64,000 nucleotides of DNA from Ophiodon elongatus (taxonomy: Eukaryota; Chordata; Actinopteri; Perciformes; Hexagrammidae), in assembly GCA_016806645.1 (NCBI GenBank), contig JACSYO010000199.1:62001-126000 (forward strand), read 5' to 3'. Positions 54,958 to 64,000 of the stretch are shown here, in pieces. Every line of letters starts with the position of its first letter. Within the stretch, counting starts at the first letter, position 1. Under the pieces are notes generated by a model. It did no database searches. It saw only the letters and a list, made by a program, of their open reading frames with translations, and had not been told where the DNA came from. The position numbers and the translations under genes were made by a program.

Positions 54958-55420
54958 AATATGAAATGATATTTAGTAGTAGTGTAACAGACCATTTTTG
55001 ATCCGTAATCCATTCTGATCCCCACTCATGGTTTGGCACGCGTGTGAACCGCGAATTAATTACACAGTTTAACGTTAACCATCACAGTGTGAAATAAAGT
55101 TTTACTGACAATTGTTATCCACCAATATTCAATAAAATATGCAATCAGAACATCGACATTAATGCTTTTCTAGTGGCCGATCTCTGATACACTGTGAACA
55201 ACTAATCCATGTTTAAATTGACAGGAGGAGAGCTGGTATTGTTAGCAGCATTGCTAACAGTTAACGAACGAAGGTTCTGTTCAGTTACATTATGATGCGT
55301 TCAGGCTTTGTTCAGTGAAAATTTGTATTGGCCAATGGTAAATTATAACGTTATCATGATGTGTTCAAATGTAATCTCGTAAAATGTAGTGTTGGTGAGA
55401 AACTCAAATGAATTCAGTTG
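54958..55420 (-). repeat. DNA-transposon-like repeat Z, copy 2
   Basis: Matches 37196..37815 in reverse complement, best over 55222..55370 (aaattgacaggaggagagct, gttaacgaacgaaggtt, cagttacattatgat). The end at 54958 reads tagtgtaacagaccatttttgatccgtaat, consistent with the GATCCG-bearing end of copy 1. Confidence 0.5.
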
Positions 55421-58400
55421 TTTGAAGATGTTTTCACAACAACCTAAATATATATTAGAGATATTAGATATATTAGTTTAATGTGCAACTGTTGCATTGA
55501 TTTCCCCCTAAATTAGATGCAGCAGTTCATTTTCAAATGTCATAATCCTTCTTCACTCTCTATTGCATTTGATCAATCAGTGATGAAAACCTCTTGAAAA
55601 AAGTCTTTCTTATTGTGAATTTCCAAAAAATATCCTTATCCTTCTTGCACCTACACTTGCAACTTCAGCAACTTTGTAAGACAATGTGTATCTGATCACA
55701 AATGTGCATACACACCATTTTTCATCAGGGGAGGTAATTTACAAGGTAATTAGGAATGATGAAAGCACACAGCTCTGGAGTCAGTGATTACTGCCTCAGT
55801 GCAATAATGAAATGTATCATTCTTACTGAGAAGCTGAGAGGGTTTTAACCTTCTAGATTTTATAAATATTCGGTCTACATCACCACAAGGGCTTCTCCCT
55901 TCTATTGTGTCCATGTGGCAAGACACAGGGGTAGTAATAAAGTCGGACAATGTTAAAAAATAATAATAATGATAGACATAATTAACACTGTCACCTAGAA
56001 ATAACGTTTATATACGGCTAATTTGCAACAGGAAATACGCTCTCGAGGAAACTCAATGCCGACTGGATTGCGTTTTCTATCAACATAATGACAAAATCTT
56101 GTAAACTAACGTATCAGGCAGGTCACAAGCATGTTGATACTGAATGTGTAGCACACAATGTTCACTGACTGAAAAATATAGCTTGTAATGATTACGGCAT
56201 TATTCCATATTTTCATTGTTTGGTTAGACACTGGCATCACATGGTTAAGGTTAGGAAAAGATAAAACAATTCAGCAGCTAATTTTTTTTTTTTTTAAGGA
56301 TTTCTTACCTGAGGAACGTTGAAGAGGGCAGACATGTAAAAAACAGAGAAAAGAGAGACAAAATCATTAGATGAAGACCAAATTATGTAGGAACTCCCCC
56401 TCCAGATGAGATCATCCATATGTCAGCTTCCCATAGAGTTTCACACAATGCCTGTCACCCAAGTAGGAATGAAAGTATTTAGTAGGCAGAAAACAGAGAT
56501 ACTGAAAGTAGGTGGTTGAGCCTAAAGAGCCTTGCATCTCGAGTCACCTGCCTCAGTCATTAGCCATTACTCTCATTTTCTGAGAGGTCGATGAAGCACC
56601 TATGCTACCTATTGTCCCGCCTGCTGTATTATACCACGTCCTTCACAAGCAGCCATACCTGACAGGGCCCATGATTTCATTGTGTATTTAGGCTATTAGC
56701 TTAACTGATGAGTGCAGAGGTCTTGAGATATTTCATAATCACTCAGCAGATGGTTTGAAGCAGCCATAAGCCACAGAGAGGAGAATCACTGCTATTCATC
56801 ACTGGAAGTACCACACGTTCATGAGATGAAATGCAAAGTCAATAAATGACGGTGATGCGTGTCTCTCTGTGAATCACTCTTTCTCTTGCAGTCAAGCTAT
56901 TTTGCTTTAGATTCCTCTGTTTTGTCATGACAGCCTCGTTGCAACAGAGGGATGATATGACAAGGCAGGACTGAAGGGATACATTTCTAAAGAGGTGTGT
57001 GTCAAACAAAGACAAGTGGGAGAGAGAGATTTAAAGACGGGGATATTTTTCAATAAAAAAAAGACAGGAAGGGGGTCGAATTTGTTTTATGTGGCAGATT
57101 AAGGATTACTACAGTGTGCTCAGCCAGTAAAAAACACACCAACCTACAGTGCTTCATCCAGATGGAAACTTAAGTGTAAATGCTTTGACCCACTTCTAGA
57201 AAACAGCTTTCTAAATGGCTACTTTGCAAAGAGGAAAAAAACTTTATGGACTTTTGAGGAACATGTAACTTTGAGGGGGAACTTCATTTAAACCTTGATT
57301 AAATTACTTTAATTTACGTTATAACCTGAGCTTGTTGTTTCACAATACATACTGTAGATGAGGAATGTTACAAAACACTCCTCCCTCGTGTATCCCGAAT
57401 CTCACAAACAAACTTGTTTCTTTTCATTTCAGTTTTTACCATTTGGAATGGGTTTGGTTTCAGCACTGCAGTTCCCATCATATAAAATTATACTTATTAC
57501 AAAATTATTAAAATATTAGTATTATTCAAAACAGGATGTGTACGTTAACAGTAAATCTACATTTGATTATTATGATGAAAGGTCTGAAGTTATGGGAAGC
57601 ACTTTATGGGGAGCACTTTGGTCAAAGCAGATTCATGGCTGTGTAGACTGAATGGATAGAGAATCTGCTCTCATAAGAAAGACTAAGTTGTATTGTATTC
57701 CAGTCTGTGTATGACATGTTCTGACTCTTAGAAAATATGTGATTATTACGCAATATGCATCAATCAGTTGCAAGAGGTTGAAATGTACTCTGAAATGTTT
57801 TTTTTTACAAAAGTAGAAACTTTATCTTCAATTGTTTTGAAGATAAAAATCACATGGACACTTGAGATTAAACACAGGAACTCAAGTTTTCTCAAATTTT
57901 GGATTTTCTTAATTTCTAGCAGATCATCAATGATATGGCTGTTGTAGATATGGTTGATGAAAGGGATAATCCAGCTTTAGCCCACTGTTTTTCATCCAGG
58001 CAAAGTTCAACTATAGTTCACCATTAGCTGTAGTCACCTTCCTCCTCCGTGTCCTCCTTCCATCATTCTCAATATCACTCCATTTCTCTGTGTCACATAA
58101 CCTCTTTTAAAACAGCCTTGTCTGTTCTAAAATATTTAAAATAACAGCCACCACTTGCCCTAAAAAGCCAAAAAAAAAAAAAAAAGATTAACACTTTCTC
58201 GACAGGCTCTGTAAGTCACATTATCCAGCAGCTCAAAATTCCATCCGAAAAAAACATTGTTTTGCTAAAATGATTTAATCACAGTGTCACAAATTGATCG
58301 TTTTCTATTTGTGGGTTGATCCCACGAATGTTACAAGTAACTCCAACATCAGAATCATCAAGCTGTGACTTTCTCTTCACATCAATTTTTTCTCTTCCTC

Positions 58401-59257
58401 TCACAAAAACAACTTTTTTTAGGCTCCAGAAACCCAACTGAGACTTTCCCTATCTAGTTATCACCCTCTGGAGCCTCAACGCTAAAATGTGTAACCATCC
58501 TGGCCTACACAATGAAAACTAGCTACAGTATGAGTACATTCTCCTCAAGATGAAGTAGAGGAACATTGAGAAGGTGAAAGTACAATACCTGACCACTCTT
58601 GTGAAATGCTTTCTGCCTTCATACTAAGTGAGAAAACCCATAGTACACAGGGTGAGTACACATGCGTGGAGAATGCGTGTACCCAACAAACATCTCATTA
58701 ATCTCTGGACTGCCAGGCATGAAGGCCAATATATTTCTCTCATATGAGGTATGATAAAGCATTGAAAGGAATCTTGTAATGTCAATACGTATGCATGCCA
58801 TGTCAGGTGTTTGTTGCTGGGTATTCGTCAAATGTACATGAAGGTTTGTGTGAAGTATGTGCATCTGGGATGGAGTGTTTAATCTCCCAAGGGTGACTGG
58901 AAGTGTCGACAGAATGAAGGTGAGGAGGGGAGGTTTTTCTTTCACTCTGAGTCTTCCACTGATTCAAATGGAGACCAAATAAGTATAAACCAGGGCTATT
59001 TTTAGGTATAGGTGAGCAAAGCAGTTACCTACAGTGCCACTAGCTAGAGGGCCAGCCTAATAAATGCATTGTATAAAATGTAATGCCATATGTTCAGGCT
59101 CTATTGGCCTTTTAACAGTAAAAATATTTTAGTAGAGTTTATTAATTTTGCTGTATATGTTTGTCATGTGAAAGTAGGTAGTAGGTAACTCTCCAATATG
59201 AATATTTTGTCGTGATAATTACACCAATAGCCCATAATGAGTTTGTATAAGTGTATA
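55421..59257. other. Intronic DNA, no gene found
   Basis: 3.8 kb of mostly unique AT-rich sequence. Homopolymer runs: T at 56281..56295, A at 58169..58184. An exon-like minus string at 56297..56330 is discussed among the rejected items. No coding region is supported. Confidence 0.5.
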
Positions 59258-60180
59258 AGATATGGGTGTAGTCTCCGTCATGTCACCAGTAAGTTTCTGA
59301 AGTTTTCTTTTGTGAAGCTCAAAGTGGGTGGCTCCGGCCGTCTCCATCTTGGCAGAAGTGCTTCAGCTTCAGCTTTCTTCCCCTCAGAGCTAAATAGACA
59401 AAATAAAAATGTCTGAGAGCTACTCATAGCACCAAGTTGTACATCGCCAATAGCAGACATAATTTCTGTCTTACTTATGTAGTCCTAGGACGTTTGTGCC
59501 ACAGCAGTTATTGTCTCTATTACATAGGCTAAGTGATTTTTGTGTTTTGTTGGATGTGCACCACTAAACTTGCTGCGTTGGCCTTTTTTAGCGGTTTGGT
59601 AAACAGAGACCGTTGTCTATTAAGAACTGTTCTCAGCTCTTTTACAGTTTCTGTTCGTAGAATGACAGAAAGTCCCACGAAAAGTTGATGTGGATTGGCA
59701 CTGCAAATGACACACACATACATTTGTCATTAACATTTGGAAAATAAAAACTATTTTACTTGTTCATGAAAAATGAAAAAGAAAATTTGGCCCTCCCTGG
59801 CTTGGCTATTTTGTGTGGTCTCTGTCAAATCTGTTTTGTGCTTGCTAGTCTGCAAACATCGTCTGATGTAATGGCATTGCTGGAACTTAAAAGCAGTTTA
59901 AGTTATTTAACTGACAGCTAATTGGCAATTAATAATTTGGTTTCAGAAGGGGGCGAAACATCTGTGAAATTGATTGTTTCGACATTTCAACCGTTCTAGA
60001 AAATAGCTTTGTGGCATCACATCTTTGTATATATTCTTTGAACCTTTAGCAATCCACTCTATATTGAGTTGCAAGCCATTGGTAGGTCGCGAGCTTCTAC
60101 TGTAAAGCAATTTAACATTGGAGTCTATGGGGATTGACTCGCTTTTGGAGCCAGTCTCAAGTGGCCATTAGAAATCATAT
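59258..60180 (+). repeat. Unclassified interspersed repeat X, copy 2
   Basis: Shares the gtgggtggctcc...ccatcttggcag block (59323..59356) and the attggagtctatggggattg...gagccagtctcaagtggcc block (60113..60169) with 32636..33065. The sequence in between is longer and diverged, with possible other insertions. Non-coding. Confidence 0.4.
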
Positions 60181-60392
60181 TTATATTGACACTCTTTAAA
60201 TTGAGAAAAACAAAACAAAAAACAGACCGATGTCAAATTCCCAAGACCTTAATGTTATTCACTACTATACTACTACTTATACACAACTAATAGGGACCCA
60301 GGTTATCTGTTGTTGTTGACCAGAAGCTGAGCAACTAAACTATAATTGTTTTAATTTGGCAATGAAAAGATGAATCCCTTCAGGGATGACGT

Positions 60393-61211
60393 TGTAATAA
60401 TTCACCCTCCTCATAAAACCGAAGGGAAAAAGTACAATGCTAAATTTAAAGGGACGGGCGGATCTGACATTAAGTGCGTGTGTTACATGTTTGAAACAAT
60501 AACAAAAATGGCAGATTAAATCAATTAAGGCAAATGACACAGTCAGTTGTAAACCCAAATGTTATTATTAAAGCAAATACAATCGACAAAAGGCACCGCG
60601 GGGCTCTGGCGCAATAAACAACTAACAATAAACAATTAACCCCTCACAAACTACAACTCAAAGCCAGGGTCCCCTTAGTCCAGTCACAAATTAATCCCCC
60701 AAAGCCAGCAAAAAAAATTAATTGACAGGCAGAAGCGTGGCGAGACGCCGCTGCTCCTTATGCTGCTCCTTACGCTGCTCCTTACGCTGCTCCTTACGCT
60801 GCTCCTTACGCTCCGGAACGAGCGCTACCTCACAACAGCTCGTTCAGATGGTGGGCCCGGTGTGCCGTAATCCGGCGCGGACTCCAGTTTTTAATCCACA
60901 AAACGGTATATTCCAGATCCACAGCGGAGCAGTCGCCGGAATCTCAGGCTGGCCGAGTCCACTAAACCATCGACTCCTTCCCCTGTCTGCGCGCTACACA
61001 CTCCTCGCATCTCTTCCCCCACCCCCCCGTCACATTTTATACACGCGAGTACAAATAGAAATTATAACAACAATAACAAAAGATCCTAACTATCACCTAT
61101 GATTATTTTACGGCTACTGATAATCCCTACCGGTACAACGTAAAGGCAAATAAACACAAATCATGTTTCCCATTTACTCGTACCTAAGGATGGACATATG
61201 CGATCATTACA
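60393..61211 (-). mobile_element. Solo LTR with 4-bp TSD
   Basis: An 819-bp LTR delimited by TGTAATAATT on the left and ATCATTACA on the right, flanked by ACGT at 60389..60392 and 61212..61215. On the minus strand a TATA-like gtataaaatg (plus about 61031..61040) lies in the first third, supporting that orientation. The interior has a (cgctgctcctta)n tandem array. There is no internal body. Plus frame 60722..61102 is the translated array and not a gene. Confidence 0.7.
60749..60808. repeat. 12-bp tandem array, five units
   Basis: Five copies of cgctgctcctta (the first followed by a variant starting tgctg) within the solo LTR. Confidence 0.85.
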
Positions 61212-61215
61212 ACGT

Positions 61216-61357
61216 TGGATAGACTTGCTTTCATTGAAATTCTCACTCTCATCCAGTTCTTAATAATAAAGACTCTGCTGAAAGTCGGTCCATTGGAGTG
61301 ACATCCGACAGATATCCAACTGTAGAATGTTAGCATTGGTGCTTCTTTTATCTAGAC
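61216..61357. other. Spacer including the hAT target site
   Basis: Short unassigned spacer; ends with the 8-bp hAT target duplication ATCTAGAC (61350..61357). Confidence 0.6.
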
Positions 61358-61590
61358 CAGGCATGTCCAAAGTCCGGCCCATGGGCCAATCATGGCCCGC
61401 TGTCAGATTTCATATGGCCCGCAGCTTCGGTCTTATAATGTATTATTTATGGCTCGCTAGCTCTGTCAGAATAAATAAATCATAAAACTTTAAAAATGTA
61501 ATTCCTCCTTTCACCACATGGTGGCAGCACCATTCTAATGCTATCTGGCTCTGCATCCGTGCCGCAAACCCTTCTCCACTCATTTCTGCC

Positions 61591-63312
61591 ATGGCGACTG
61601 CAAAGAAAAAGAGAAAAGTTGATAGTGAGGGCCGCCGCTGTCAGGAGCGGTGGGAATTACAATACTTCTTCACTGAACATCGAGGCAATTGTGTTTGTCT
61701 AATTTGTAAAGAGACGCTTACCTTGTTTAAGGATTTCAACGTAAAGAGACACTAAACATGCTACAACATACGACAAGCTAACAGGGAGTGACCGCGCTGA
61801 AAACGTGAAGCAACTACAAGCTGCTCTGTCATCGCAACAGCGATTCTTCACGCGGGCGTGTGAGTCAAAGGAAAATATCACCAAAGCCAGCTACGAAGTG
61901 GCCATGTTAATAGCTAAACATGGCAAACCTTTTACTGAAGGTACGTTTATCAAAGACTGTGTCATGAAAATGGTGGAGAACATTTGCCCCGAGAAGAAGC
62001 AAGAATTTATGAATGTTTGCCTGGCACGCAACACTGTGGCATGGAGAGTTGAGGACATATCGTCAGATATTCAGAGACAACTGGGGGACAGGGGAGTGGC
62101 TTTTGATTATTTCTCATTATCCTGCGATGAAAGCACCTTAAAGGGCAAACCAGAGGAATGGATTTATTCGTTTCTGTTTGTGAAGTTGTTGATATGAAAC
62201 TACCATGGAGCAAAGTTTCTGGGATCATTACCGATTGTGCGCCTGCCATGGCTGGTGAGCGAAGTGAATTGTCCACACTGATCTGCAATAAAGTCAGCAA
62301 AGAAGCAGGTAACGCTATTAAACTTCACTGTATCATTCACCAGCAGGCTCTCTGGGCCAAACATCTCAAATTTGACGATGTTATGAAACCAGTGGCAAAG
62401 GCAATCAATTATATTCGCTCTAAAGCTCTATACCACCGACAGTTTCAGCAGTTCTTGCGTGACATCCAGGCTGAATACGGTGACGTAATATATCACAACG
62501 ATGTGAGGTGGCTAAGTCGGGGGTCCGCACTGCAGCGATTTTTCTCTCTCAAAGAAGAAATTGGAAATGTTTTGGGTGAGAAGGGACAACCAATGGAAGA
62601 ACTGTCCGATCCTGTATGGCTGGCAAATGTGGCTTTTTTGGTTGACATAACGAAGCATCTGAATGCGCTGAATGTTCATCTTCAAGGAAAAGATGCAGTG
62701 GTGAGCCAGCTATACACTCACATCAAAGCCTTTGTAACCAAACTGCAACTTTTCCAAAGACACTTGTCCCAAACAGAGCCCTGCACCGCGCACTTCACAG
62801 CTTTGAAAGAGGTCATTGACAGTTTCCCACAGGAGAACATCGGTGCGCAAATGAAGAGTTATGCAACAGCTATCGCATCTCTTTCTGTGGAATTTAACAA
62901 ACGCTTTTGGGACTTTGCAGTTATTGAAAAGGACATGTTGCTTTTCTCTTCTCCCTTCTCCGTGGACCCTGATGATGCTCCTCCACAGCTGCAGCTGGAG
63001 CTCATTGAGCTGCAGTTTGACAATGAGTGCCGCGGAAAACACCAGCAGTGTTCTCTTGTTGACTTTTACCGGCAGCTGGACAAAGACAGGTTTCCAGAAA
63101 TGCGGTCATTCGCTAAGAAAATGCTGAGCTTATTCGGCTCCACATATTTGTGTGAGCAAACATTCTCAGTCATGAACTTAAACAAGAACTGATTGAGGTC
63201 AAGGATGAGTGACTCCCACTTATGTGACATTTTACGCATCTCAACCACTGCCCTCAAGCCAAACCTGGTCTCTTTACTGAAATCTAGATCTCAGTATCAC
63301 CCTTCTCATTAG
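61591..63312 (+). pseudogene. hAT transposase, BED finger type, inactivated
   Basis: This encoded a cut-and-paste transposase related to GTF2IRD2/ZBED-like proteins. The start ATG at 61591 gives MATAKKKRKVDSEGRR, then a BED-finger-like CVCLICKET...VKRH. A frameshift near 61750 (stop right after KRH) moves to KHATTYDKLTGSDRAENV and the 61805..62197 frame (QRFFTRACESKENITKASYE to FDYFSLSCDEST). About 60 residues after DEST are deleted relative to the family, with a frame change, and the 62158..63192 frame continues DLFVSVCEVVDMKLPWSK, TDCAPAMAG, HNDVRWLSRG and the C-terminal hAT dimerisation block FAKKMLSLFGSTYLCEQTFS. The codon after NLNKN is TGA where LRSRMSD follows in frame (CGA to TGA would explain it); the frame then ends at 63310..63312. 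Confidence 0.9.
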
Positions 63313-63933
63313 TGTCAGTAAGTGATCTGTTCCTTGATCAATCTGAAATTGAGTGTTTTGAATGGTAACATCTGTCACTATTAACAGTGAAAAGCCTAAA
63401 GCACACTAATGCACTTGGACTTATGGCATTTATTTTATTAAACTCTTGAATAATATTTGGTTATAACTGTTGATGTTATGTACCTGTAGATGTGACACAA
63501 ACTATTGCTTTCTGAAAGATCTTGTAAAAGACAAGGGCGAAATTCACTTGTTTTAAACTTTAATGACAACAGACCACTTTGCATTACTTATAACTCGTGT
63601 TTAAAATGTTCATGAGGCAAAGATATTTATCAAACTCATGTAAATTTAAGGAATTCTATACAGTTTGTTCAATGTTATCTGACTCTCCAGATATGAATGA
63701 AAGGCAGAATTGTGTTTTTAGAGTTGTTCACATCTGCCTGAGTGGCTTACATTTGGTTACATTGCCATTTGAAAAATAAAGGCAATTGTGACAATGAAAA
63801 TTGTTTTAGGGTTTTAAGTGTGTATTTTCATGTAACTTTTGTGGTTAAAAAAATGTCACAAGGAACTATTGGCCCCCGGGCATCTTCACTTTATCAAATT
63901 TAGCCCTCTTTGCAAAAAGTTTGGACACCTCTG
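63313..63933 (+). other. 3' non-coding part of the hAT element
   Basis: AT-rich untranslated end, with an AATAAA near 63774 that could serve the transposase transcript, then the right terminal inverted repeat. Confidence 0.7.
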
Positions 63934-63941
63934 ATCTAGAC

Positions 63942-64000
63942 AAAATGATCTTTTCATCTTTTTACAAAAGCTGTATGTTTAATAGAAATAATGGGCTCAG
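63942..64000. other. Right edge of window
   Basis: Unassigned flank. Confidence 0.4.

Larger units (their letters stand above)
61358..63933 (+). mobile_element. hAT DNA transposon (Charlie-like), complete ends
   Basis: A 2576-bp hAT element. Terminal inverted repeats are CAGGCATGTCCAAA on the left and CAGAGGTGTCCAAA on the right (reverse complement), flanked by the identical 8-bp duplication ATCTAGAC at 61350..61357 and 63934..63941. The subterminal regions carry the ggcccatgggcc and ggcccccggg type GC-rich blocks typical of Charlie-like hATs. One transposase gene fills the interior but is broken. Confidence 0.95.

Noticed and set aside
56297..56330. Minus-strand exon-like string (MSALFNVPQ followed by gtaagaaat)
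   Set aside because: The donor-like end is good, but the upstream pyrimidine tract has no AG acceptor, and the peptide does not match the SorCS sequence expected before the 55-codon exon.
60722..61102. 126-codon plus frame with CSLR repeats
   Set aside because: Translation of a 12-bp tandem array inside a solo LTR.
62158..63192. 344-codon frame as a domesticated GTF2IRD2-like host gene
   Set aside because: It lies between hAT terminal repeats with an 8-bp TSD and is one part of a frameshifted, internally deleted transposase.

Overview
The window is animal genomic DNA, almost certainly from a teleost fish. Only two short stretches look like host coding sequence. Both are exons on the minus strand of one SorCS-type VPS10 receptor gene, most like sorcs2: 17055..17219 (55 codons, phase 0 at both ends) and 12902..12975 (74 bp, joined in phase to the first). 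They encode consecutive pieces of the VPS10 beta-propeller, and each carries an Asp-box. I found no other exon. The window therefore reads as a slice through very large introns of this gene: about 4 kb between the two exons, at least 46 kb upstream (17220..64000) and at least 12.9 kb downstream (1..12901).

The rest is intronic DNA loaded with transposable elements of typical teleost types, nearly all dead. 1..10 kb: an L2 LINE 3' end, a solo LTR with target-site duplication (TSD), an L2 ORF1 relic, a Ty3/Gypsy pol relic, a long teleost repeat, an L2 3'UTR piece, a BEL/Pao integrase relic and another L2-like 3' end. 10..20 kb: tRNA-derived SINEs, a Rex1-like relic, both exons, a MITE candidate and a second copy of the teleost repeat. 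20..32 kb: a 2.5-kb Rex1 copy, then a second Rex1 copy split by a younger LINE and by a solo LTR. 32..40 kb: unclassified repeats, a 1.3-kb element with a partner at 47.9..49.1 kb, an L2 3'UTR, a hAT MITE with perfect TSD, an L2-like LINE carrying a solo LTR, and a 1.3-kb self-complementary satellite. 40..64 kb: an L2-like fragment, SINEs, a hAT transposase relic, a second L2 ORF1 relic, a solo LTR, a third Rex1 copy patched with a SINE fragment, another solo LTR and a 2.6-kb hAT element with intact ends but a broken transposase.

The genes do not form a pathway. What the window offers is stratigraphy: five solo LTRs and two hAT insertions have perfect TSDs, and the nesting gives relative ages. 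The best candidate for something not obviously catalogued is a non-coding pair of about 1.27-1.30 kb (33133..34433 and 47873..49139, opposite orientations) with TTAA-like boundaries. Three perfect inverted repeats with 2-4 nt spacers (16211..16246, 21574..21609, 50779..50819) look like template-switch scars. Nothing here supports a new multi-gene system.
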